Source of the DNA: Streptomyces albus subsp. albus
GTDB lineage: Bacteria > Actinomycetota > Actinomycetes > Streptomycetales > Streptomycetaceae
NCBI RefSeq assembly: GCF_000719865.1
Contig: NZ_JOID01000013.1
Location: 1 to 64,000 of the forward strand
DNA: 64,000 nt
Direction of reading: 5' to 3'
This document shows, in pieces, positions 51,919 through 60,744 of this stretch. The first letter of the stretch is position 1. The number at the start of each line of letters is the position of its first letter. The translations under genes and the position numbers were made by a program. Below the pieces are notes generated by a model, which saw nothing but the letters and a program-made list of their open reading frames with translations, was not told the DNA's origin and ran no database searches.

Positions 51919-53010
51919 TCAGCCGATCACGCGGCCGCGCAGCACCACATGCCGGGGCGCCGCCAGCACGCGGATGTCCTCGCGCGGGTCGGCTTCGTAG
52001 ACCACCAGGTCCGCCGGGGCGCCCTCGGTCAGGCCGGGGCGGCCGAGCCATTCCCGCGCGCCCCAGGCGGTGGCCGACAGCGCGGCCGCGGCCGGCAGAC
52101 CGGCCTTCACCAGTTCGGCGACCTCCTGGGCGACCAGCCCGTGCGGGAGGGAGCCGCCGGCGTCGGTGCCGACGAAGACGGGGATGCCGGCCTCGTAGGC
52201 GGCGGCCACGGTCGCGTAGCGCCGCTCGTGGAGCCGCCGCATATGGTCCGACCAGCGGGGGAACTTCTCCTGGCCGCCGTCGGCGAGCCGGGGGAAGGTG
52301 GCGATGTTGACGAGGGTCGGGACGATGGCCACCCCACGCTCGGCGAAGAGCGGGATGGTCTCCTCGGTCAGCCCGGTGGCGTGCTCGACGCAGTCGATGC
52401 CCGCCTCCACCAGGTCGCGCAGGGAGTCCTCGGCGAAACAGTGGGCGGTGACGCGGGCGCCGAGCCGGTGGGCCTCGGCGATGGCCGCCTCCACCTCGCC
52501 CCGCGGCCAGCAGGGGGCGAGGTCGCCGACGGCGCGGTCTATCCAGTCGCCGACCAGCTTGACCCAGCCGTCGCCCCGGCGCGCCTCGCGCGCGACGTAC
52601 GCGACGAGATCGCCCGGCTCGATCTCATGGGCGTAGTTGCGGATGTAGCGGCGGGTGCGGGCGATGTGCCGGCCGGCGCGGATGATCCGGGGCAGGTCCT
52701 CGCGGTCGTCGATCCACCGGGTGTCGGAGGGCGAGCCGGCGTCCCGGATCAGCAGGGTGCCGGCGTCGCGGTCGGTCACGGCCTGCTTCTCGCTGGTCGC
52801 GTCGTCGACCGGGCCGTGGGCGTCCAGGCCGACGTGGCAGTGGGCGTCCACGAGTCCGGGGAGGACCCAGCCGGTGAGGGTGGTCACCTCCCGCGCGGCG
52901 GCGGGCGCCTCGTAGGTGATGCGGCCGTCCCGCACCCACAGCTCGTCCCGGACGTCCTCCGGGCCGCGGAGCACCCGACCCTTGATGTGCAGCACCGTGC
53001 CTTCGCTCAT
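51919..53010 (-). CDS. Amidohydrolase family protein
   Basis: A 363-residue TIM-barrel metal-dependent hydrolase. Metal ligands are visible in LPGLVDAHCHVGLDAHG (H-x-H), VTAHCFAEDS, DCVEHATGL, and VFVGTDAGGSLPHG (the last Asp). WVKLVGDWID may hold the carboxylated Lys. Relatives are prolidase- and imidazolonepropionase-like. The substrate is unknown. ATG 53010 lies 7 bases after TAAAGT (53018-53023 on this strand). That points to a leaderless mRNA and argues against GTG 53019, which overlaps the hexamer. Confidence 0.87.
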   Translation of the reverse strand: MSEGTVLHIKGRVLRGPEDVRDELWVRDGRITYEAPAAAREVTTLTGWVLPGLVDAHCHVGLDAHGPVDDATSEKQAVTDRDAGTLLIRDAGSPSDTRWIDDREDLPRIIRAGRHIARTRRYIRNYAHEIEPGDLVAYVAREARRGDGWVKLVGDWIDRAVGDLAPCWPRGEVEAAIAEAHRLGARVTAHCFAEDSLRDLVEAGIDCVEHATGLTEETIPLFAERGVAIVPTLVNIATFPRLADGGQEKFPRWSDHMRRLHERRYATVAAAYEAGIPVFVGTDAGGSLPHGLVAQEVAELVKAGLPAAAALSATAWGAREWLGRPGLTEGAPADLVVYEADPREDIRVLAAPRHVVLRGRVIG

Positions 53011-53461
53011 GGCAGGCACTTTACGAGCGGCGCGGTGCGCCGCGGCGGCCCGCCCCCTCTCCGCGCGAGGCGCCGCGCGAGGGGCGGACGGGATCCGGGG
53101 CGGGAAGGTTCCGTGATTCCGGTGACAGTTCCGCGCATCCGCGCTATGTTCTCCTCAACGGAATTCCCTATTCTCCAATTGCGTAGGGTCCGGAACTCTT
53201 CTTCCCGGTTTCCCGCGACTCAAACACACGGATTCATCACAGCCCTCAGAGGCCTCTCCCGCGTCGGCGACCCGGGTTGTTATGGATATGTGACGCGATC
53301 CACAAGCTGCCCGGTTCACCCGGAAATGCCCCCATATATACGGGCAATCCGGCGGGGTTTCGCGCGCCCGTACGGCCGCGCCCGAATAACACACGCACCC
53401 CCCTCCGCGTAACCCCCTGCCCCGATGCATTTTCAGTTTTTGCTCGGTAAATTGAATACGC
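53011..53461 (+). other. AT-richer regulatory region upstream of ectA
   Basis: A 451-base gap with visibly lower GC than its surroundings, notably 53146-53215, 53276-53290 and 53424-53461. It holds a CCCCATATATACGGG stretch (53330-53344) and TAAATT (53448-53453) placed 8 bases before the ectA ATG. No gene is credible. It is probably the osmotic or thermal control region of the ectoine operon. Confidence 0.5.
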
Positions 53462-54025
53462 ATGACCGCCGCGCAAGCAGACCCCGCAGGTCCCCGTACG
53501 GAATTCTTGGAAATGCCGGAAGGACTCAAGCTCGACACGCCCCGCGTCGACGACGGAGCCGCGATCTGGCGCATCGCCCGCGACTCCCAGGTGCTCGACC
53601 TCAACTCGTCGTACAGCTACCTCCTGTGGTGCCGCGACTTCGCCGCCACCTCCGTGGTGGCCCGCGGCGCCGAGGGCGAGCCGGTCGGCTTCGTCACCGG
53701 ATACCTCCGTCCCGAGGCCCCGGACACGCTCGTCGTGTGGCAGGTGGCCGTCGACGCGAGCCAGCGCGGGCGCGGTCTCGCCGGCGCGCTGCTCGACGGG
53801 CTGACCGAGCGGGTCGCCCGCGAGAAGGGCATCCGCCGGATGGAGACCACGATCACCCCGGACAACGCGGCCTCGAACCGCCTGTTCACCTCGTTCGCCG
53901 AGCGGCACGGCGCGGACGTACGGCGCGAGGTCCTGTTCGACGCCGGGCTGTTCCCCGAGGAGGGGCACCTGCCCGAGGTGCTGTACCGGATAGGACCTCT
54001 GCCGTGGACGGCGCCCCCGCGCTGA
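53462..54025 (+). CDS. ectA: Diaminobutyrate acetyltransferase EctA
   Basis: A 187-residue GNAT-fold enzyme that acetylates L-2,4-diaminobutyrate, the second step of ectoine synthesis. Family segments include DTPRVDDGAAIWRIARDSQVLDLNSSYSYLLWCRDF and the acetyl-CoA motif VAVDASQRGRGLAGALL. ETTITPDNAASNRLF is the closing signature. It is the first gene of ectABCD. The start codon lies 8 bases after TAAATT with no clear ribosome binding site, so the operon mRNA may be leaderless. Confidence 0.96.
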   Translation: MTAAQADPAGPRTEFLEMPEGLKLDTPRVDDGAAIWRIARDSQVLDLNSSYSYLLWCRDFAATSVVARGAEGEPVGFVTGYLRPEAPDTLVVWQVAVDASQRGRGLAGALLDGLTERVAREKGIRRMETTITPDNAASNRLFTSFAERHGADVRREVLFDAGLFPEEGHLPEVLYRIGPLPWTAPPR

Positions 54026-54127
54026 CCCGGGCCCCCTCACCCCCCGGGCCCCCGGACCCCTGACCGACGAGCCCTGCCCGCCCCCACCGACTTCCTTCAC
54101 TCCCCAGACCACTCCCTGGAGTTCGCC

Positions 54128-55396
54128 GTGACCATCACCCCGCCCGCCCTGAGCGTCTTCGAGAGCCTGGAATCCGAGGTTCGCAGCTACTGCCGCGGCT
54201 GGCCGGCCGTGTTCGACCGGGCCAAGGGCAGCTACATGTACGACGAGGACGGCCACACCTACCTGGACTTCTTCTCCGGCGCCGGAGCCCTCAACTACGG
54301 CCACAACAATGAGGTGCTGAAACGCGCGCTGCTGGACTACCTGGAGCGTGACGGCGTCACGCACGGCCTGGACATGGGCACCACCGCCAAACGGGCCTTC
54401 CTGGAGTCCTTCCAGAACACGATCCTGCGGCCGCGCGACCTGCCGTACAAGGTCATGTTCCCCGGCCCGACGGGCACCAACGCCGTCGAGGCCGCGCTCA
54501 AGCTGGCCCGGAAGGTGAAGGGCCGCGAGGCGATCGTCTCCTTCACCAACGCCTTCCACGGCATGTCCCTCGGCTCGCTCGCCGTCACCGGCAACTCCAT
54601 GAAGCGCGCCGGCGCCGGCATCCCGCTGGTGCACGGCACCCCGATGCCGTTCGACAACTACTTCGACGGCAAGGTCCCGGACTTCCTGTGGTTCGAGCGG
54701 CTGCTGGAGGACCAGGGCTCCGGGCTCAACCAGCCCGCCGCCGTGATCGTCGAGACGGTCCAGGGCGAGGGCGGCATCAACGTCGCCCGCGCCGACTGGC
54801 TGCGCGCGCTCGCCGACCTGTGCCGGCGCCGCGACATGCTGCTGATCGTCGACGACATCCAGATGGGCTGCGGCCGCACCGGTGCCTTCTTCTCCTTCGA
54901 GGAGGCGGGCATCACGCCGGACATCGTGACGCTGTCGAAGTCCATCAGCGGCTACGGGCTGCCGATGTCGCTGACGCTGTTCAAGCCGGAGCTGGACGTG
55001 TGGGAGCCGGGCGAGCACAACGGCACCTTCCGCGGCAACAACCCGGCCTTCGTGACGGCCGCGGCGGCCCTCGACACCTACTGGGCCGACGGCCAGATGG
55101 AGAAGCAGACCATCAGCCGCGGTGAGCAGGTGGAGCAGGCGCTCACGGCCATCACCGAGGAGCACCCGCGGCTCGGTGGCGTGGTGCGCGGCCGCGGCCT
55201 CGTCTGGGGCATGGAGTTCACCGACAAGTCCCGCGCGAACGCCGTCTGCAAGCGCGCCTTCGAGCTGGGGCTGCTGGTCGAGACGTCCGGGCCGCAGAGC
55301 GAGGTCGTCAAGCTGCTGCCCGCGCTGACCACCACCCCCGAAGAGCTGGACGAGGGTCTGCGGATCCTCGCCCGGGCGGTACGCGAGACGGTCTGA
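54128..55396 (+). CDS. ectB: Diaminobutyrate-2-oxoglutarate transaminase EctB
   Basis: A 422-residue class III aminotransferase. It converts aspartate semialdehyde to L-2,4-diaminobutyrate with glutamate, the first committed ectoine step. The PLP lysine is Lys271 in [14 protein letters not shown]. The ring-stacking and phosphate-binding residues lie in [36 protein letters not shown] is the class III signature. The GTG start has GGAG 6 bases upstream. It follows ectA by 102 bases and ectC by 86. Confidence 0.97.
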   Translation: MTITPPALSVFESLESEVRSYCRGWPAVFDRAKGSYMYDEDGHTYLDFFSGAGALNYGHNNEVLKRALLDYLERDGVTHGLDMGTTAKRAFLESFQNTILRPRDLPYKVMFPGPTGTNAVEAALKLARKVKGREAIVSFTNAFHGMSLGSLAVTGNSMKRAGAGIPLVHGTPMPFDNYFDGKVPDFLWFERLLEDQGSGLNQPAAVIVETVQGEGGINVARADWLRALADLCRRRDMLLIVDDIQMGCGRTGAFFSFEEAGITPDIVTLSKSISGYGLPMSLTLFKPELDVWEPGEHNGTFRGNNPAFVTAAAALDTYWADGQMEKQTISRGEQVEQALTAITEEHPRLGGVVRGRGLVWGMEFTDKSRANAVCKRAFELGLLVETSGPQSEVVKLLPALTTTPEELDEGLRILARAVRETV

Positions 55397-55482
55397 GCCG
55401 TCTCCCGGGGCAATCCGGCTGGTTCGCCGGGTTGCCCCGGGCCCGCGTATCGCCGACCGTAGAAACGAAAGGCAGAAGCACT

Positions 55483-55887
55483 GTGATCGTCCGATCCCTC
55501 AAGGACATCGAGGGCACCGACCGGCATGTCAAGTCGAAGTCGGGCACCTGGGAGAGCAAGCGCATCATCCTCGCCAAGGAGCGCGTGGGCTTCTCCCTCC
55601 ACGAGACCACGCTCTACGCGGGGACCGAGACCAAGATGTGGTACGCCAACCACGTCGAGGCCGTGCTGTGCGTGGAGGGTGAGGCCGAGCTCACCGACGA
55701 GGAAACGGGCGAGAAGCACTGGATCGAGCCCGGCACGATGTATCTGCTGGACGGGCACGAGCGCCACACGATGCGGCCCAAGACGGACTTCCGTTGCGTC
55801 TGCGTCTTCAACCCGCCGGTCACCGGCCGTGAGGACCACGACGAGAACGGTGTCTACCCGCTGCTCACCGAGCCCGAAGAGGGCTGA
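55483..55887 (+). CDS. ectC: L-ectoine synthase EctC
   Basis: A 134-residue cupin that closes the ectoine ring from N-gamma-acetyl-diaminobutyrate. Conserved features are the start [15 protein letters not shown], the metal region [17 protein letters not shown], and the second cupin part [16 protein letters not shown]. The length fits the family exactly. The GTG start follows GAAAGGCAGAAGCACT. It lies between ectB and ectD. Confidence 0.97.
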   Translation: MIVRSLKDIEGTDRHVKSKSGTWESKRIILAKERVGFSLHETTLYAGTETKMWYANHVEAVLCVEGEAELTDEETGEKHWIEPGTMYLLDGHERHTMRPKTDFRCVCVFNPPVTGREDHDENGVYPLLTEPEEG

Positions 55888-55950
55888 TCCACCCCAACGA
55901 GGGAAACGGATAGAAGCAGGGACGTAACCGAGAGGAGTAGGTGCAGCACC

Positions 55951-56853
55951 ATGACCATCGCACCCGAGCGGACGACGACCGATCTCTACCCGACCCGCGG
56001 CGCCACGGAGGTGGCCACCCCGCGCGTTGACCCGGTCGTGTGGTCGGCTCCCGGGACCCCCGGCCCGATCTCCGAGAACGAACTCAGCTCCTTCGACCGC
56101 GACGGCTTCATGGCGATCGACCAGCTGATCACCCCCGACGAGGTCGCGGTCTACCGCGACGAGCTGAACCGTCTGGTCACCGACCCGAGGATGAAGGACG
56201 ACGAGCGGTCGATCGTCGAGCCCAAGTCGCAGAAGGTCCGGTCGGTCTTCGAGGTGCACAAGATCAGCGAGGTCTTCGCCGGGCTGGTGCGCGACCCGCG
56301 CGTGCTGGACCGCGCCCGGCAGATCCTCGGCTCGGACGTCTACGTCCACCAGAGCCGGATCAACGTCAAGCCGGGGTTCGGTGCCTCCGGGTTCTACTGG
56401 CACTCCGACTTCGAGACCTGGCACGCCGAGGACGGCCTGCCCAACATGCGCACGGTGTCCGTCTCGATCGCGCTGACCGAGAACTACGACACCAACGGCG
56501 GTCTCATGATCATGCCGGGTTCGCACAAGACGTTCCTGGGCTGCGCCGGTGAGACCCCGAAGGACAACTACAAGCGGTCGCTGCAGATGCAGGACGCGGG
56601 CATCCCGTCCGACGAGGCGCTGTCCGGCTTCGCCGAGAAGCACGGCATCAAGCTGTTCACCGGCAAGGCCGGGTCGGCGACCTGGTTCGACTGCAACTGC
56701 ATGCACGGCTCCGGGGACAACATCACCCCGTTCCCCCGCAGCAACGTCTTCATCGTCTTCAACAGCGTGGAGAACAAGGCGGTGGAGCCGTTCGCGGCCC
56801 CCATCCGCCGGCCCGAGTTCCTCGGTGCCCGCGACTTCACGCCGGTGAAGTGA
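55951..56853 (+). CDS. ectD: Ectoine hydroxylase EctD
   Basis: A 300-residue Fe(II)/2-oxoglutarate dioxygenase that makes 5-hydroxyectoine. The EctD signature FYWHSDFETWHAEDGLP is intact. The iron ligands are His151, Asp153 and His252 (CMHGSGDN). The 2-oxoglutarate-binding Arg is in FPRSNVFIVFNSVEN. It is preceded by GAGAGGAGTAGGTG and ends the ect operon. A directional hairpin follows. The presence of ectD predicts both ectoine and hydroxyectoine, the latter useful against heat and drying. Confidence 0.97.
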   Translation: MTIAPERTTTDLYPTRGATEVATPRVDPVVWSAPGTPGPISENELSSFDRDGFMAIDQLITPDEVAVYRDELNRLVTDPRMKDDERSIVEPKSQKVRSVFEVHKISEVFAGLVRDPRVLDRARQILGSDVYVHQSRINVKPGFGASGFYWHSDFETWHAEDGLPNMRTVSVSIALTENYDTNGGLMIMPGSHKTFLGCAGETPKDNYKRSLQMQDAGIPSDEALSGFAEKHGIKLFTGKAGSATWFDCNCMHGSGDNITPFPRSNVFIVFNSVENKAVEPFAAPIRRPEFLGARDFTPVK

Positions 56854-56966
56854 CGAGAGACGGAACGAGACGACCCAAGGCTCGCAGGGTGTGACCTGGG
56901 TCCGGGCCGTGGCCTCCTCGTGAGAGGGGGAGGGGCGCGTCCGGATCGGGCTCCCACTGGGTGAGT

Positions 56967-57011
56967 GACGGCGGCCGCCGCCGGGAGGTGTTCCCGGTGG
57001 TGGCCGCCGTC
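56967..57011 (+). terminator. ectD terminator hairpin with G-U pairs
   Basis: A 20-base arm (56967-56986) pairs with 56992-57011 around a 5-base loop. Two pairs are G-U in plus-strand RNA and would be C-A mismatches in minus-strand RNA. So it favours termination of ectABCD over the convergent PLP-enzyme gene. Confidence 0.85.
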
Positions 57012-57017
57012 GCGCTG

Positions 57018-58082
57018 TCAGGTGCGGGCGGGCACGCGGGAGAGCACGTCGAGCAGCCGGTCCACGTCCGCGGCGGTGTTGTAGAGGTGGAAGGCCGCCC
57101 GCAGATTGCCGGCCCGGATCGCCACATGGACGTCCGCCGCCGTCAGCACCTCCTCGGCATGGCCGAGCCCGGGGACGGCGACGATCGCGGAGTCCGGCTC
57201 GGGCACCGGTTCGTACCCCAGCTCCGCCAGTCCGGCGCGGCAGCGCGCGGCGAGCGCGAGGTTGTGCGCGCGGATGGCCTCGGTGCCGGTCTCCTCGATG
57301 ACCGCGAGCGCGTGCGGGGCCGCGAGATACGCCAGCAGCGCGTGGCTCTCGTCGAACCGGCGTGCGGAGCGGGCGAGACGGCGCACCGGTCCGTACGTGC
57401 TCTCCCAGGGGTCCTCCCCCGCGGTCCAGCCGGAGAAGACCGGGCGCAGGCCCCCGCCGTCCTCCGGGACGGTGAGGAAGGAGACACCGCGCGGGCAGAG
57501 CAGCCACTTGTAGGAGCCGGTGACGGTGTAGTCGAAGTCGCCGGCGTTCACCGGGAACCAGCCGGCGGCCTGGGTGGTGTCGACGAGCGTCCGGGCGCCG
57601 TGGGCGCGGGCGGCCTCCCGGATCGCGGCCAGGTCGGCGACGCGGCCGTCGGCCGACTGGACGGCGCTGACGGCGACGAGCGCCGTACCGGGCCGGACCG
57701 CGTCCGCCAGCGCGTCCAGCGGCACACTGCGCAGTTCGATGCCGGGACGGACGGCGAAGGGGTTGACCAGCGAGCTGAAGTCCCCGTCGGCGACGAGGAC
57801 TTCGGCCCCCTCCGGCAGGGAGGTGGCGATCAGCCCGGTGTGCACGGCGACGGCGCCCGAGGTGGCCACCCGGCCGGGGTCCACCCCGACCAGCCGGGCG
57901 AAGGCCGCGCGGGCCCCGTCCACGGAGGGGAAGCCGAGGTCGGGTGTGGTGCGTCCGGTGACGGCGTTCTCGACTCCCTCCCGGAGGACGGCCGCGGCCT
58001 TCCGGGGCAGCAGCCCCATCGAGGCGGTGTTGAGATAGGTCGGTTCCGGTGCGAAGTGTGCTGCTCCCAGACTGGTCTCCAT
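57018..58082 (-). CDS. Class V aminotransferase-fold PLP enzyme
   Basis: A 354-residue PLP enzyme of the NifS/isopenicillin-N-epimerase/kynureninase-like class. It begins YLNTASMGLLPRKAA, a typical class V opening. LVDTTQAAGWFPVNAGDFDY carries the Asp that contacts the pyridine nitrogen, and GSYKWLLCPRG the PLP lysine. Possible activities include epimerisation, desulfuration or lyase reactions; context does not decide. It is followed upstream-wise by a GntR gene on the same strand (77 bases) and may be part of that operon. It converges on ectD. Confidence 0.85.
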   Translation of the reverse strand: METSLGAAHFAPEPTYLNTASMGLLPRKAAAVLREGVENAVTGRTTPDLGFPSVDGARAAFARLVGVDPGRVATSGAVAVHTGLIATSLPEGAEVLVADGDFSSLVNPFAVRPGIELRSVPLDALADAVRPGTALVAVSAVQSADGRVADLAAIREAARAHGARTLVDTTQAAGWFPVNAGDFDYTVTGSYKWLLCPRGVSFLTVPEDGGGLRPVFSGWTAGEDPWESTYGPVRRLARSARRFDESHALLAYLAAPHALAVIEETGTEAIRAHNLALAARCRAGLAELGYEPVPEPDSAIVAVPGLGHAEEVLTAADVHVAIRAGNLRAAFHLYNTAADVDRLLDVLSRVPART

Positions 58083-58159
58083 AGCGAGCCACTATGCGGG
58101 GGAGGCCGCCCGCCCGTCCACGGGAATCACGGCGGGGGCGGGCGCGGGGGCGGAGTTCC

Positions 58160-58828
58160 TCAGGCGTCCGCCGGGCGCGGCAGGGCCAGCTCGTCACCGA
58201 CGCCGACGCGGCGCAGGATGGCGGAGACGTGCTCGTACACCAGCCGGCGGGCCCGGGCGCCCTCTCCGCGGGACAGGGCCTCGGCGATGGCCCGGTGCTC
58301 GACGGTGTTGCCGTGCCGGTTGTCCGCCCCGGCGGTGGAGGCGGCGGCCACGTGCAGGCTGCGGTCCCACAGCGTCTCGTGCATCCGGACGACCATGGCG
58401 TTGCCCGCCGCCGCGACCAGCTCGCAGTGGAACCGCCTGGCCTGGAGCAGGGTCGCCTCGGCCGTGTCCAGCTCCCGCAGCATGGGGGCGAGGTCCCGGC
58501 CCAGCCGGCGCGCGTGCTCCCGGCCGCGGGCGACCACGGAGTCGATCGCGAAGACCTCCAGGAGCAGCCGGGCCTCCATGATGTCGCGCGCTTCCTCCAG
58601 GTCCAGCGGGAGGATCAGCGCGCCCTGCGCCGGATAGAGGCGCAGGGCGTTCTCCTCGGCCAGGCGTCCGAAGGCGGCCTCGATGGCGGGGAGCGGCAGG
58701 CTCGTCTCCGTGGCGACCGCTTCCGGGGTGAGGATCTGCCCCTGGGCGTAGCGGCCGTCGGTCATGCGGGTCCGGACGGCGTCGTACGCCTCGTGCACCG
58801 CGGCATTCCCTTCCGGCATGCCCCCCAT
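58160..58828 (-). CDS. GntR family (FadR/FCD-type) regulator
   Basis: A 222-residue regulator. An N-terminal winged helix (about 12-75) has a degenerate recognition region, TPEAVATETSLPLPAIEAAFGRLAEENALRL. An FCD ligand domain follows, with metal-type His in RRFHCELVAAAGN and VEHRAIAEALSRGE. The start is ambiguous between ATG 58828 and ATG 58819; both lack a clean ribosome binding site. Between the aldehyde dehydrogenase and the class V PLP enzyme, all on the minus strand, it probably controls one or both. Confidence 0.85.
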   Translation of the reverse strand: MGGMPEGNAAVHEAYDAVRTRMTDGRYAQGQILTPEAVATETSLPLPAIEAAFGRLAEENALRLYPAQGALILPLDLEEARDIMEARLLLEVFAIDSVVARGREHARRLGRDLAPMLRELDTAEATLLQARRFHCELVAAAGNAMVVRMHETLWDRSLHVAAASTAGADNRHGNTVEHRAIAEALSRGEGARARRLVYEHVSAILRRVGVGDELALPRPADA

Positions 58829-59006
58829 TGTCCCGGTTCCGCGGCGGGCGGCACCCCGCTCCCCGCGGGGAGCCGGCGTCCGGCGCGGCCGTGTCCTGCT
58901 CCCCCGCACCGCATGCGCGCCGTCCCTCCCGGGCCCGCTCGTTACGCCGAACAGGTTCCCCGGGCCGCCGGCCGGGGCCGCCGGCGGCCGGACGGTACGG
59001 CTCCGG

Positions 59007-60539
59007 TCAGTGCTCCGGACGGCCGTCGACGCGGCGCGGGAGGCCCAGCGGGTTGCCGTCCCGGAGTTCGGGGGGCAGCAGGGCCTGCGGTGTGTTCTGG
59101 TACGCCACCGGGCGGAGCCAGCGCTCGATCGCGGTGGAGCCGACCGAGGTGGAGGTGGAGGTCGTGGCCGGGTAGGGGCCGCCGTGGTGCTGCGCGGGTG
59201 CCACGGCGACGCCCGTGGGCCAGCCGTTCACCAGCAGCCGGCCGGCCAGCGGGGTCAGCTCGGCGAGCAGCCGCGCCGCGGCGCCGTCCTCCTCCGCCGC
59301 CTCCGCCTCGCCGAGGTGGACGGTGGCGGTGAGGTTGCCGGGCAGCCGCTCCAGGACCGCGGAGACCTCGGCGGCGTTCTCGTAGCGGACGACGACGGTG
59401 ACCGGGCCGAAGCACTCCTCCAGCAGCAGTTCATGGGCGTCGCCCTCGGCGAGCCGGGCGGCCGGGACGGTGAGGTAGCCCGCGCCGACGGCCAGCTCGC
59501 CGCTCCCGCCCGGGGTCACCGGGCTGTCCACCCCGGGGAGCTCCAGCCGTTCGCGCACCCCGCGGACGAAGTTGTCGCGCATCCGGGAGTCGAGCAGCAC
59601 CCCCGCCTCCGTCTTGCCGACGGCGTCGGTGAGGGCGGCCAGCAGCCGGTCGCCGGCGGTGCCGGAGGGAGCCAGCACCAGGCCGGGCTTGACGCAGAAC
59701 TGCCCGGTGCCGAGGGTCATGGACCCGGCGAGGCCGGTGCCGATCTCCTCGGCGCGCTCGGCGGCCGCGGCCTCCGTGACGACGACCGGGTTGAGGCTGC
59801 CCAGCTCGCCGTGGAACGGGATGGGCACGGGGCGGGCGGCGGCCGCGTCGAAGAGCGCCCGGCCGCCGCGGACCGAGCCGGTGAACCCGGCGGCCGAGAC
59901 CAGCGGGTGCTTGATCAGTTCGACGCCCGCCTCGAAGCCGTGCACCAGGCGGACGACATCGGCCGGCAGCCCGGCCCGCACGGCGGCGCGGCGCAGCACG
60001 GAGGCGCAGAGCTCGGAGGTCGCCGGGTGGTCGGGGTGCGCCTTGACGACGACGGGGCAGCCGGCGGCGAGCGCGCTGGCCGTGTCCCCGCCGGGGACGG
60101 AGAAGGCGAGCGGGAAGTTGCTCGCGGAGTAGACGGCGACGACGCCCAGCGGGACCTTGTAGCGGCGCAGGTCGGGGCGCGGCACGGGCTTGAGATCCGG
60201 GTCGGCGTGGTCGATCATCACGCCGAGGAAGGAGCCCTCGTCGACGAGGCCGGCGAACGCCCTGAGCTGGTACGTCGTCCGGGCCAGCTCGCCGGTGAGC
60301 CGGCCGGGGCCGAGCGCGGTCTCCGCGTCGGCGGCCTCGACGACATGACCGGCCGACTCGTCCAGGAGGTCGGCGGCCGTGCGCAGGAAGGCGGCGCGCA
60401 CGGCGCGGTCGGCGAGGCTTCGGCGGACCGCGTGCGCGGCGCGCACGGCCTCGTCGACCTCCGCGGGCGTGGCCTCGACGGCCACTTCCTCCCGCCGCTT
60501 CCCGGTCCGGGGGTCGACGCTCCACACTGCTGCGGCCAC
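59007..60539 (-). CDS. Aldehyde dehydrogenase (NADP+), ketoglutarate-semialdehyde type
   Basis: A 510-residue aldehyde dehydrogenase of the group that oxidises alpha-ketoglutaric semialdehyde in sugar-acid catabolism. Key parts are SASNFPLAFSVPGGDTASALAAG (cofactor region), the general base Glu in HGELGSLNP, and the nucleophile Cys in GTGQFCVKPGLV. The later LLLEECFGPVTVVVRY is also standard. GTG 60539 follows GGAGGAACCGCA. The substrate is inferred from the subfamily look. A pectate lyase and sugar-binding protein nearby fit a pectin/sugar-acid theme. Confidence 0.88.
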   Translation of the reverse strand: MAAAVWSVDPRTGKRREEVAVEATPAEVDEAVRAAHAVRRSLADRAVRAAFLRTAADLLDESAGHVVEAADAETALGPGRLTGELARTTYQLRAFAGLVDEGSFLGVMIDHADPDLKPVPRPDLRRYKVPLGVVAVYSASNFPLAFSVPGGDTASALAAGCPVVVKAHPDHPATSELCASVLRRAAVRAGLPADVVRLVHGFEAGVELIKHPLVSAAGFTGSVRGGRALFDAAAARPVPIPFHGELGSLNPVVVTEAAAAERAEEIGTGLAGSMTLGTGQFCVKPGLVLAPSGTAGDRLLAALTDAVGKTEAGVLLDSRMRDNFVRGVRERLELPGVDSPVTPGGSGELAVGAGYLTVPAARLAEGDAHELLLEECFGPVTVVVRYENAAEVSAVLERLPGNLTATVHLGEAEAAEEDGAAARLLAELTPLAGRLLVNGWPTGVAVAPAQHHGGPYPATTSTSTSVGSTAIERWLRPVAYQNTPQALLPPELRDGNPLGLPRRVDGRPEH

Positions 60540-60573
60540 TGCGGTTCCTCCAGCTCGTACCACGTCGGGCGGC

Positions 60574-60596
60574 GTTCGGGATACTGAACACCGTTC
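60574..60596 (-). promoter_or_regulatory. Candidate GntR operator upstream of the aldehyde dehydrogenase gene
   Basis: Overlapping repeats GTTC-N8-GAAC (60574-60589) and GAAC-ACC-GTTC (60586-60596) lie 35-57 bases before the start codon. Position and symmetry suit the GntR protein encoded downstream, but the arms are only 4 bases. Confidence 0.4.
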
Positions 60597-60703
60597 CTGA
60601 TGCTGAATGCTCTTGGAGCCTATTTCCGCGGCGCGGAGAGGGTCAAGGCTCCCCGGGGCTCCGCCGGACCGGCCGTTTCCCGCGGGAGGGCCGGCCGGCC
60701 CGG

Positions 60704-60737
60704 ACGGTCCCGGACCCCCGCCCGGGGCCGGGACCGT
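60704..60737 (-). terminator. Terminator of the pectate lyase gene
   Basis: ACGGTCCCGG (60704-60713) pairs with CCGGGACCGT (60728-60737) around a C/G-rich loop that can pair further. It lies 8 bases past the pectate lyase stop on the minus strand. Confidence 0.75.
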
Positions 60738-60744
60738 GCCCCGG

